In this document: piece after piece, positions 1-6,244 of the stretch
Layout of the letters: each line of letters opens with the position of its first letter
Numbering within the stretch: the stretch's first letter is position 1
Assembly (NCBI GenBank): GCA_020851885.1
Contig: JADZBW010000293.1
Span: 1-7,090 of the forward strand
Direction: 5' to 3'
DNA: 7,090 bases
Origin: Fimbriimonadaceae bacterium
GTDB lineage: Bacteria; Armatimonadota; Fimbriimonadia; Fimbriimonadales; Fimbriimonadaceae
Translations under genes and position numbers: made by a program
Notes under the pieces: generated by a model
Databases searched by the model: none
Told to the model about the DNA's origin: nothing
Seen by the model: only the letters and a program-made list of their open reading frames with translations

Positions 1-2
1 AC

Positions 3-764
3 CTGCGCACCACATTCGGCGCGATCATGCTCGGCCTCGCAGACTTCGCCCCCCGAACCTGCCCGGTTATCGTCCTGCTCGACGAGTACCTCAAGCACCG
101 GAAAATCGTTGTCGAACGACGCACCCGTTATGAACTCTTCCGATCCATGGAAGAAGTCCACATTAACGAGGGCTACCAGATCGCCCGACGGTTCCTCGAT
201 GAGATCATCGCCATCATTCGAGGTAGCGCCGACCAGCGCGCGGCGATGGTTGCATTGATTCGTGAGTTCGACATGTCGCCATTCCAGGCGAACGCCATCT
301 TGAACATGCAGCTTCGCCAACTCACGCGTTTGAACCAGCAAGAACTTGAGGATCGTTACAAGGCAGCTCTCTTGAGGGTTCAGAACCTGATGGATATTCT
401 CAACAGTCCCGAGCGATTGAAGATGGTCATCCGGGACGAGATCGTCGGGTTGCGAGACAAGTTTGGTGACGACCGCCGAACGAAGATCGTGACTCGGGAA
501 GCCGGTGAGTTCACTGAAGAAGACCTGATTCCCGAAGAAGAGGCCATCATCTCGATCTCGCGAGACGGCTACATCAAACGCGTTTCCATCGATGCATACC
601 GCGCTCAGAAGCGTGGCGGCAAGGGCGTCAACAACACGTTGAAGGCCGACGATGAGCCCGCGCACCTGTTCCAGGTCAACACCCACCATACGATCCTCTT
701 CTTCACGGATCGAGGTCGGGTCTACAAGCTGAAAGCTTACGAAATTCCTGAGTCGGGTCGATAG
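3..764 (+). CDS. gyrA: DNA gyrase subunit A, middle part, ended by an in-frame TAG (5' end outside window)
   Basis: GyrA is the DNA-breaking and DNA-wrapping subunit of the cytoplasmic type IIA topoisomerase that introduces negative supercoils. The frame is open from base 3, before the first ATG at 27, and begins with LRTTFGAIML, so the N-terminal part with the catalytic tyrosine lies upstream. Seen here are the HRKIVVERRTRYEL segment (about 93-134), the coiled-coil arm with its tip region (about 150-430; FQANAILNMQLRQLT matches the usual QAQAILDMRLRRLT), FGDDRRTKI, and the start of the C-terminal pinwheel. The GyrA box QKRGGKG at 606-626 separates gyrase from topoisomerase IV. The frame ends at TAG 762-764 after EIPESGR, in the middle of blade 1, and the same frame continues with the expected ARGMPVINYI. 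Identity is certain. Whether the stop is real, an error or a natural split is not settled by sequence alone. Confidence 0.93.
   Translation: MRTTFGAIMLGLADFAPRTCPVIVLLDEYLKHRKIVVERRTRYELFRSMEEVHINEGYQIARRFLDEIIAIIRGSADQRAAMVALIREFDMSPFQANAILNMQLRQLTRLNQQELEDRYKAALLRVQNLMDILNSPERLKMVIRDEIVGLRDKFGDDRRTKIVTREAGEFTEEDLIPEEEAIISISRDGYIKRVSIDAYRAQKRGGKGVNNTLKADDEPAHLFQVNTHHTILFFTDRGRVYKLKAYEIPESGR
762..764 (+). other. In-frame amber codon interrupting gyrA
   Basis: The codon series is GGT CGA TAG GCC CGA GGG. Most GyrA proteins read G-R-x-A-(R/K)-G at this point, and x = Gln (CAG) would restore a normal sequence with one C-to-T change. No bases are inserted or deleted, since both halves share one frame. 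TAG also serves as the terminal stop of gyrA (1542-1544) and of the large gene (6183-6185). In the latter case, reading on would run straight through a terminator hairpin. Genome-wide reassignment of TAG is therefore unlikely. Confidence 0.9.
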
Positions 765-773
765 GCCCGAGGG

Positions 774-1544
774 ATGCCTGTGATCAACTACATCCAAATC
801 GTAGGCGGCGAACGTGTCACCGCCACGATCAGCGTCAAGGATCTTAATGGAGATGGATTCCTCACCATGATCACCCGGGGCACTGGTGAGAATCGTTGGG
901 CAGAGATCAAGCGGACCCCCATGAGCGCTTTTGCCAACATCCGCAACAACGGCCTGAAGGCGTTCGACATCGAAGAAAGCGATGAACTGGGTTGGGTCCT
1001 CAAGACTCGTGGCAACGACGATGTGATCCTCATCACCCGCGAGGGTCAGAGCATCCGCTTCAACGAAAAGGAAGCTACTTCCAGATCCAGAGCGGCCGGT
1101 GGCGTGCGTGCGATCATGTTCAAGAGCACCAACAAGGAAGATCGCCTGGTTGGGGCCGAAGTCGTCAATGAGGAGAACACCCTGCTTGTCGTCAGCGAGA
1201 ACGGCTATGGCAAGCGGACCGGACTCGATGAGTATCGTGTTCAGGGTCGCGGCGGATCTGGCATCCTCACCATGAACTGCACGGCGAAGACGGGCAAGAT
1301 CGTCGGCGCCGAGGTTGTGGAGAACGAGGACAAGCTGCTGGTAATGACCACCAATGGCAAAGGCATCCGAGTACGAGTGAAGGAGATTCGCTCCACCGGA
1401 CGCGTAGCTCAGGGAGTGAAGCTCATCAATCTTGCCGACAACGACTCCGTCCGTTCGATCGCTCGCCTGGTGCAAGACACCGACGACGGCGAACTCGATG
1501 ATGCCGAGATCGAAGAGGGCAGCGAAGAGCCAACCGAAGAATAG
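774..1544 (+). CDS. gyrA: DNA gyrase subunit A, C-terminal DNA-wrapping domain (3' part of interrupted gyrA)
   Basis: This stretch continues the upstream gyrA fragment in the same frame and encodes the rest of the six-bladed beta-pinwheel around which DNA wraps. Blade-boundary motifs recur about every 50 residues: NIRNNGLKAF, SRSRAAGGVRAI, RVQGRGGSGILTM and STGRVAQGVKLI. The last 22 or so residues form an acidic tail (DTDDGELDD...EEPTEE); in other gyrases such tails tune wrapping. Blade 2 has a loop of about five extra residues (TRGTGENRWAEIKRT, where TR-x-G-x-V-K-(R/K)-T is usual). If translated separately, ATG 774 has GAGGG directly against it, which is too close, whereas GTG 780 lies six bases after GAGGG (769-773) and is the better reinitiation site. 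If the upstream TAG is an error, this is simply the C-terminus of an ordinary GyrA. Confidence 0.92.
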   Translation: MPVINYIQIVGGERVTATISVKDLNGDGFLTMITRGTGENRWAEIKRTPMSAFANIRNNGLKAFDIEESDELGWVLKTRGNDDVILITREGQSIRFNEKEATSRSRAAGGVRAIMFKSTNKEDRLVGAEVVNEENTLLVVSENGYGKRTGLDEYRVQGRGGSGILTMNCTAKTGKIVGAEVVENEDKLLVMTTNGKGIRVRVKEIRSTGRVAQGVKLINLADNDSVRSIARLVQDTDDGELDDAEIEEGSEEPTEE

Positions 1545-1561
1545 GGACTCAAGGAGGCTAG

Positions 1562-1592
1562 GGGCGAAGTCCGATGGCTTCGCCCATCGTTT
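1562..1592 (+). terminator. Hairpin after gyrA, possible weak rho-independent terminator
   Basis: GGGCGAAG (1562-1569) pairs perfectly with CTTCGCCC (1578-1585). The stem extends inward by a T-G and a C-G pair, leaving the loop CGAT. It begins 17 bases after the gyrA stop and is followed by ATCGTTT, a poor T-tract. It probably ends or attenuates gyrA transcription, though the short T run makes termination uncertain. AAGGAGG at 1551-1557 looks like a ribosome-binding site, but no start codon with a credible downstream frame lies at the right distance. Confidence 0.5.
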
Positions 1593-1596
1593 CGTC

Positions 1597-1605
1597 TGCG
1601 ATAAT
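1597..1605 (+). promoter_or_regulatory. Extended -10-like promoter element for the 1611 gene
   Basis: TGCGATAAT contains TG, one base, then GATAAT (five of six matches to TATAAT). No clear -35 box lies 16-18 bases upstream, which is tolerable for an extended -10 promoter. The last base of the hexamer is six positions from the A of ATG 1611, so transcription would begin at or next to the start codon. No Shine-Dalgarno sequence precedes this start. Such short AT-rich motifs also occur by chance. Confidence 0.35.
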
Positions 1606-1610
1606 GAACC

Positions 1611-2126
1611 ATGGCCTTGGCATCCGCAAAGGGCCGCCGGGCGGCATGGCACGGATTCCTCTTGACCGTAGCCGCATCGTCTACGGCGTTCTTCTTGTTC
1701 CTCCTTGCGGGTCCTGTCGACACCTATGGCTTCTTATCTGGCCACCGACCCGCCTTCTCCGGCGTCTTTCCGCGAATGGAGGTCGACTCTTTCACTGGCC
1801 CCGGAGAGTCCCGTCCGCCTTCCGAATACCGCGTCTACTCATGGCAAGAGAATTACCGCGAGGTTCGGAAGAAAGCAACGCAAGAACTGGCTCGACTTGG
1901 CTTCAAAATCGATGAGCGCGCCAAACCAGATCAGACATGGACCAGTTGGCATCATTCACGACACCTTGCCGTCTTCATCCAGTCTGGGCCGGGTCGAACA
2001 CGGCGTGAGGCCTTCGGAAACTCACGCTCAAACGATGCTTCTTGGGTCACCGTCACGATCGGCAACGATGCCCCGGATAATTGGATAACCTTCTTTCGTG
2101 CTTGGATCGAGCCAAGCGATTACTGA
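1611..2126 (+). CDS. Hypothetical membrane-anchored protein (171 aa)
   Basis: I do not recognise this family. The start is well constrained: in-frame TAA and TGA stand at 1602-1607, so ATG 1611 is the first possible start. The N-terminus has basic residues (KGRR) followed by a hydrophobic helix at about residues 14-33 (FLLTVAASSTAFFLFLLAG). This suggests a signal anchor with the remainder outside the cytoplasm. After a Pro/Gly-rich spacer (about 34-68) comes a compact region, about 72-171, with YRVYSWQENYREVRKKATQE, a probable helix, and strands such as HLAVFIQSG and WVTVTIGND. It closes with WITFFRAWIEPSDY, so it looks like a small alpha/beta domain. The sensible fold pattern and the defined membrane helix favour this frame over the overlapping frames at 1574-1915 and 1705-2088, which have no coherent composition. 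It stands alone, with a hairpin before it and no close downstream partner. Confidence 0.68.
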   Translation: MALASAKGRRAAWHGFLLTVAASSTAFFLFLLAGPVDTYGFLSGHRPAFSGVFPRMEVDSFTGPGESRPPSEYRVYSWQENYREVRKKATQELARLGFKIDERAKPDQTWTSWHHSRHLAVFIQSGPGRTRREAFGNSRSNDASWVTVTIGNDAPDNWITFFRAWIEPSDY

Positions 2127-2208
2127 GAATCAAAGTTACGATCCGCACTCGCGACTGGATTTCGGATAAGGCTCCCTTGGGATCTGTGGTTGTATTATGC
2201 GGCCCGAT

Positions 2209-2249
2209 CGTTGTGTCTCAAGTGCAATCGCTTCGATCGACCCACAACG
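2209..2249 (+). repeat. Inverted repeat, possible RNA hairpin
   Basis: CGTTGTG (2209-2215) and CACAACG (2243-2249) are perfect reverse complements around a 27-base loop. The loop contains a smaller ATCG-CTT-CGAT hairpin. This could be the first stem of a small RNA ending at the downstream terminator, or a protein-binding dyad. A 7-bp repeat at this spacing can also arise by chance. Confidence 0.3.
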
Positions 2250-2389
2250 AACACCAAACCGGTCCTCTTCCCGGGCATTGGAAACGGATTTTCCTTGCGC
2301 GTTCGGCAGATCGTCGCCTCATCTGCAATGAATATCCAGAACCCGGCAAAATTGTCCTTTTCGAAGCTGGTTGGGCGGCCAATTTCGAC

Positions 2390-2411
2390 CCCGCAAAAAT
2401 GCGGGTTTGTT
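2390..2411 (+). terminator. Rho-independent terminator, plus strand
   Basis: CCCGCA (2390-2395) pairs with TGCGGG (2400-2405) around an AAAA tetraloop and is followed directly by TTTGTT. The GC-rich stem and T-tract point to the plus strand; the other strand has no T-tract at the matching side. It lies 264 bases after the 171-aa gene, so it ends either a long 3' untranslated region or a separate untranslated transcript. It also insulates the large downstream gene. Confidence 0.65.
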
Positions 2412-2504
2412 ATGCCTCATTGAACCTAGGTCATGCCCCTCATGCCAAACACCCTAGCAACAATACCGGTTCGGTTGGCAATGGTGTAGCGGAATCCATT
2501 GGGC

Positions 2505-5500
2505 ATGGCTCGTTGTCGCGCTCTCATATCTTTGGCGCTTGTTCTTGGCGCCACGCTTACACAGGCGACCGATTTTCGGTTGATCGTCGCCTCGGACGAT
2601 CCGGGCACACGCAAGTCCCCCGCGCTCGTCATCTTCGAAGGACATGGCAAGCTTTCCAAGGACGATCGAATCACATCGATCACGTTTTCTGCCGCTGCCG
2701 AAATGAAGCCGAACTGCCTGGTGTCGCTGGATCCTGCCAGTGGCAAGGCGTCCCTTGCCCTTAGCCCAGATGTCGAAGTCTATCAAGGCAAAGTGATGAT
2801 CGCAGGCTCGAAGCCCACCAAGAAAGTGATTCCCGCCCATTTGGAAATCGATGTTCCGATTGCCGGCGCGCAGCCAGGCGGCAAGTTGGGATCGGTGATG
2901 AAGCCAATTATCCAGCAAGTGAACAACCTGCCCTGGATCTATATCGGTGGTGCCGTCGGGCTGTTCATGATGATCATGTTCGTGATGAATCGACGATCCC
3001 AACAGTACACGACCTCGATGTCCAAGGAAGCGAAAAACCTCTACCTGGAGACCGTGGGGCGAATCACTGAGCGACTCGACAACATCGAAGCCAACCAGCG
3101 CAACCTCGTGAAGAACCCGCCGGTTATCCGGACCTTCCGAGCGCAGATCGAAGATTTTGAAGGTCGGCTCAATCGGATTGAGAAGATTGCCAAGGAGAGC
3201 CATTCCGACCTTCTTCAAGCCTGCAACGAGCTCGCAAAGGGTGGCGACCGCTACCAGAACATAACCGTCAAACTCGACGAGTCCAAGGCAGAGGCCGCCA
3301 AGATCAACGGCGCCTTGAAGATGGAGTCCGATGCCCTACGTGCTGAACTCAAACTGGTCCTGAGTTCTCAGGATGCGGCAATGGCCTCCCTGGGCAAATT
3401 GGATCATCTCGAAACCGACAGTCACAAGCTGCTCGAGCATGCCAAGGGATTGGAATCGAAGCTTGCCGACCTCGATGCGGCCCAAGCAAAGGCTCAAGCC
3501 GATGCCAAGGCGCAGTTGGAAGCCCTGATGGCTCAGCATCAGGAAGCGATGCGTCAAGCCCAGGAAGAATCGATGCAGAAGCTTCAAGCTCTCAGCGCCG
3601 AACTTCAAATCCTGCGCGCCAACCAAGAGTCGATGATGGCGATGCCTCAGCAGATCGAACTGGTATCGGCCAGCCTCGCAAACGGTTTCGACTCGATCCA
3701 AACGGCGATGCCAAGCCTCGAGGGTTGGGACGAACGATTCTCCGGATTCGGGACCATGATCTCCGACTTTGGCAGCAAGATGGACTCCCAGTGGAGCGAA
3801 GTCAGCAGCAAGTTGGAGGGTCTCCCAGAGATCAAGAACTCCATCGATGCCTTACCCAACTATCATGAGAGTCTGGACCGCATCCATGACTCCATCCTTC
3901 GCCAAATCGAGGACCTCGGCGGAAAGGTGGAAGATCGGGGAGCGCAGCTCAGCGAGTTAATCAGCGCCCACACCTTTGCCGCTCCAGTGGCGGAGCCAGA
4001 GGCTCACGTCGAAGCGCCAATCGAAGCCAAGAAGAGCCGGAAATCCAAAGCTGAGAGGAAATCCGCGAGCGAAGAAGCCACGGAGAAAGAGCCTTCAGCC
4101 CGGCACGAGGAACAGACTCTCGAAGCTGCCGTCGACCTGGAACCAGTAGCTGAGCCGGTGAACATCTGCGAGCCTGAAGCAGCATCGGAAGTCGAAGCCG
4201 CCATCGACGCTTCACTGCCAGAAGAATCACCAGCGGAAATGGATTCTGTGCCGGTCGCCGATTTGGAAGCCGTGGATGCGGAGTCTGAGGCAACCGCTGA
4301 AGAACCTGCAACTCTCGAATCTACAGATTCAGAGCTTGCCGTCGACGATGTCGTAGATATCATCGAACCTGAATCGGTTGTCGAAGAGCAGGAAGCTGAA
4401 GTCATCTTCTTAGATGGTGCAATCGATCCCGATTCAGCTGAGCAAGCTCAAGTCGATGATGCGGCAGAATTGGAATCCGGGCCTGTGCAGGTCGAGGAAG
4501 TCAAACCGATGACCGAAACCGCGGAGGATTCCCTCGTCGCAGAAGCCGAAGAAGTTGCCCAATCGGAGGCGACTCCGCAAAGAAGCCTCAACGACCTCCC
4601 GTTCGTCGATGAAGCGGTGGCCCATGTCGAAATCGAGCAGGAAGTCGCGTCGGTTGCTCCAATTAGCCCGGACGACGCTGAAGATGGGAAACAGAGGGCC
4701 TTCCATGTCGTGGAGCAGCTTTCCTATCGCTATGCGGACGATGTCTCCTCCATGCCGGAATTTCACTTCAACAATGCGATCGAACGGATCGCGAAGGAAG
4801 AACCCGCGGCTCAAGTCGACGAACAAGCCCCGGCCCCAATCAGCACTTTCCACCTTGAAGACCTTCCGGATCACTTGGATACGTTTGAAGACGACGATGC
4901 GGATGCGGTCCTTCCAACGCTGCATGTCATCCAAAACGATTCCATCCTCGATCCAGAGGCGGAAGCCCAGGTTGTGGAATCCGTCTTGAAAGTCTTGGAG
5001 ACCAAGAAGCCGGAAGACGAACTTCAAGCGTTCGACTCTGATTCCGATGCCGAACCAGAGTTGGACGCTCACACGGGTCATTGGCTTGGGATGGGCGGGT
5101 CATGTGCCCGAGCATGGTCGAGTGAGTCTTCCCGGACGTTGAATATCGTGTCCCTTGAGGGAGACCTGAAACCGCTAACCCCCATCGAAACCGCGCCGAT
5201 CGGCGACGAAATCGGATCGATCGCGTATGGGTTCGGTCGAGTTATCTACACATGCGGCAGCAATGTCCATGGCTTCTGGCCAGGACGAGACAACCGAATT
5301 GTCTCCCTAGACGGCCAGGGTCCCCAAGACGAATGGCGGCTCGCGATTCGCGGCCAAAACCTCTTTGTCGCTGAGCAGAAGAAAGTAAAGATCCTCTCGC
5401 TCCAAGGTTGGTTCGTTCTCGAGCAGTTCTCCGGTGAGTATCTGGACCAGTTGCTGACGGAGAACCGATGGATCGGACTGCGAAGTGAGAACGATCAGGC

Positions 5501-6185
5501 GTTGCTCGATTTCCGAGACTTCCGGGGGGGAATGTCAAAACAGGGAGTCAAGATCGATGCGCCCGTCGATAGCCTCAAGCTCTGTGCTGGTCGAAATCGG
5601 ATCTTTGCGGGCGCTTCAGATGGCCAAGTCAAGGAGATCACCGAGTTTGGAGCCGAGTTGCTTGGAACGGGACCGGAAGGCAGCGAACTGATCCACCTTG
5701 CCGCGGCCGAGGACGGACCGGTCGCGATCTATCGCCATGATGGCCATTTGGAAGCCTGGTACTTCGGAGAGCAGACTCGGTGGGCTCCCCTTGAAACTTC
5801 CGAGATGTCTTCTCACCCGGTCATCATGGGCGGAAAGGTCTTCGCCGTCGATCTTGCGAATTCCGAAGTTGCCGCACTGAACCTCAAGAAGATGTCGGTC
5901 GGCAAGTTCAAAGCATTCGAGGGCGTTTCGAGTCTTCGGAGACTGGTTGGCATCCAGCACCGGTCGTCACAATCCTTGATCGCCGTCACTTGCGACGCAG
6001 GTAGAAAGGGTGGCCGTCTCCTCGTCGTGGATGCCAAGACCGGTGACGAAGTGAAGCTGGGAGCGGTCGGTCAGGATGCCGTCAATCTGATCTGTGCAGA
6101 CCATCACATCGTTCTTTCAACCAGTAGCGCCTACCAGAACGTTATCCGCGTTCTGGAACCCTTCTCGGCCAAGTCGGCCGCATAG
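2505..6185 (+). CDS. Giant single-pass membrane protein: coiled coil, acidic linker, propeller-like C-terminus (1226 aa)
   Basis: I do not recognise this family. An in-frame TAG at 2487 leaves TTG 2499 or ATG 2505 as starts. ATG is preferred because it yields a clean signal peptide, residues 1-21 (MARCRALISLALVLGATLTQA), with cleavage likely before TDFRL. Residues 22 to about 140 form a strand-rich extracytoplasmic domain. A membrane helix spans about 142-161 (LPWIYIGGAVGLFMMIMFVM) and is followed by NRR, placing the rest in the cytoplasm. Residues about 172-378 are strongly heptad-like coiled coil, rich in Ala, Gln, Lys, Glu and Leu. Residues 379-488 are further amphipathic helix. Residues about 490-857 are a disordered, very acidic Ala/Glu/Pro/Val linker with a basic patch near 509-519 (KKSRKSKAERK) and four short motifs of the type (F/L)-H-(V/L/F) between 732 and 808. 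Residues about 858-1226 contain repeated strand units (GRVIYTCGSNVHGFW, RIFAGASDGQVKEI, KVFAVDLANSEVAAL) suggesting a beta-propeller of six or seven blades. A structural or tethering role is likely; no catalytic motif is seen. Confidence 0.85.
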   Translation: MARCRALISLALVLGATLTQATDFRLIVASDDPGTRKSPALVIFEGHGKLSKDDRITSITFSAAAEMKPNCLVSLDPASGKASLALSPDVEVYQGKVMIAGSKPTKKVIPAHLEIDVPIAGAQPGGKLGSVMKPIIQQVNNLPWIYIGGAVGLFMMIMFVMNRRSQQYTTSMSKEAKNLYLETVGRITERLDNIEANQRNLVKNPPVIRTFRAQIEDFEGRLNRIEKIAKESHSDLLQACNELAKGGDRYQNITVKLDESKAEAAKINGALKMESDALRAELKLVLSSQDAAMASLGKLDHLETDSHKLLEHAKGLESKLADLDAAQAKAQADAKAQLEALMAQHQEAMRQAQEESMQKLQALSAELQILRANQESMMAMPQQIELVSASLANGFDSIQTAMPSLEGWDERFSGFGTMISDFGSKMDSQWSEVSSKLEGLPEIKNSIDALPNYHESLDRIHDSILRQIEDLGGKVEDRGAQLSELISAHTFAAPVAEPEAHVEAPIEAKKSRKSKAERKSASEEATEKEPSARHEEQTLEAAVDLEPVAEPVNICEPEAASEVEAAIDASLPEESPAEMDSVPVADLEAVDAESEATAEEPATLESTDSELAVDDVVDIIEPESVVEEQEAEVIFLDGAIDPDSAEQAQVDDAAELESGPVQVEEVKPMTETAEDSLVAEAEEVAQSEATPQRSLNDLPFVDEAVAHVEIEQEVASVAPISPDDAEDGKQRAFHVVEQLSYRYADDVSSMPEFHFNNAIERIAKEEPAAQVDEQAPAPISTFHLEDLPDHLDTFEDDDADAVLPTLHVIQNDSILDPEAEAQVVESVLKVLETKKPEDELQAFDSDSDAEPELDAHTGHWLGMGGSCARAWSSESSRTLNIVSLEGDLKPLTPIETAPIGDEIGSIAYGFGRVIYTCGSNVHGFWPGRDNRIVSLDGQGPQDEWRLAIRGQNLFVAEQKKVKILSLQGWFVLEQFSGEYLDQLLTENRWIGLRSENDQALLDFRDFRGGMSKQGVKIDAPVDSLKLCAGRNRIFAGASDGQVKEITEFGAELLGTGPEGSELIHLAAAEDGPVAIYRHDGHLEAWYFGEQTRWAPLETSEMSSHPVIMGGKVFAVDLANSEVAALNLKKMSVGKFKAFEGVSSLRRLVGIQHRSSQSLIAVTCDAGRKGGRLLVVDAKTGDEVKLGAVGQDAVNLICADHHIVLSTSSAYQNVIRVLEPFSAKSAA
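4698..4928 (+). repeat. Four short similar motifs in the acidic linker
   Basis: Residues 732-735 (AFHV), 752-755 (EFHF), 781-784 (TFHL) and 805-808 (TLHV), numbered from ATG 2505, share an aromatic or Leu, then His, then a hydrophobic residue. The His residues are 20, 29 and 24 residues apart, and acidic or Pro-rich sequence separates the motifs. Their islands of hydrophobicity in an otherwise disordered acidic stretch resemble short linear binding motifs. They are protein-level similarities, not DNA repeats, and the pattern is short. Confidence 0.4.
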
Positions 6186-6205
6186 GCCCAATCGGGTTTG
6201 TAATG

Positions 6206-6238
6206 TGGCCCGCCCGAGATACTCGGGCGGGCCATTTT
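6206..6238 (+). terminator. Strong terminator hairpin between convergent genes
   Basis: A perfect 13-bp stem, TGGCCCGCCCGAG (6206-6218) with CTCGGGCGGGCCA (6222-6234), closes on the three-base loop ATA and is followed by TTTT (6235-6238). It begins 21 bases after the stop of the large gene and ends seven bases before the end of carB. It serves the plus strand clearly. It may also stop carB transcripts, although the T-run on that side is weak. Confidence 0.88.
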
Positions 6239-6244
6239 CATCGA

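Larger units (their letters stand above)
2127..2504 (+). other. Gene-poor interval of about 380 bases with RNA-like structure
   Basis: No convincing coding frame is present. A frame at 2190-2423 (77 codons) has low-quality composition and runs through the terminator hairpin. Visible structure includes a 7-bp inverted repeat CGTTGTG/CACAACG (2209-2215 and 2243-2249), a small GGAAA/TTTCC hairpin (2280-2294), a spaced AAATTG/CAATTT pair (2348-2353 and 2380-2385), and a terminator-like hairpin at 2390-2411. No tRNA, tmRNA or known riboswitch core was recognised. The segment from the terminator to ATG 2505 presumably carries the promoter of the large gene, but no clear -35/-10 pair stands out. Confidence 0.5.

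Noticed and set aside
762..764. TAG as a reassigned sense codon or pyrrolysine site
   Set aside because: TAG ends gyrA at 1542-1544 and the large gene at 6183-6185, the latter just before a strong terminator. Pyrrolysine is known mainly from methylamine methyltransferases, and no supporting genes are in the window. Local suppression cannot be excluded.
1574..1915. 113-codon frame after the strong AAGGAGG at 1551-1557
   Set aside because: The spacing is 16 bases, the ATG lies inside the post-gyrA hairpin, the protein is Arg/Pro-rich without fold-like pattern, and it overlaps the better frame at 1611-2126.
2190..2423. 77-codon frame as a small gene
   Set aside because: It has no ribosome-binding site or recognisable pattern, and its end lies beyond the terminator hairpin.
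2499..2501. TTG as the start of the large gene
   Set aside because: ATG 2505 gives a cleaner signal peptide and is the stronger codon; neither has a convincing Shine-Dalgarno sequence, so TTG remains possible but less likely.
2412..2504. Promoter of the large gene
   Set aside because: TTGAAC at 2420-2425 has no acceptable -10 at the right distance, and no other paired elements were seen.
2081..2764. 227-codon plus-strand frame across the intergenic interval
   Set aside because: It overlaps the end of the 171-aa gene and the start of the large gene, reads through the 2390-2411 terminator, and has shadow-frame composition rich in Arg, Ser and His.
2454..3218. 254-codon minus-strand frame
   Set aside because: Antisense to the signal peptide, membrane and coiled-coil region of the large protein; His/Arg-rich composition typical of a shadow frame.
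4434..5081. 215-codon minus-strand frame opposite the acidic linker
   Set aside because: Its Phe/Arg/Gly-rich composition is the mirror of the Glu/Asp/Ala codons on the coding strand; no start signal or domain.
5524..5530. Run of seven G as a possible frameshift site in the large gene
   Set aside because: The zero frame continues with consistent propeller-like sequence on both sides, so no shift is needed; slippage is not indicated.
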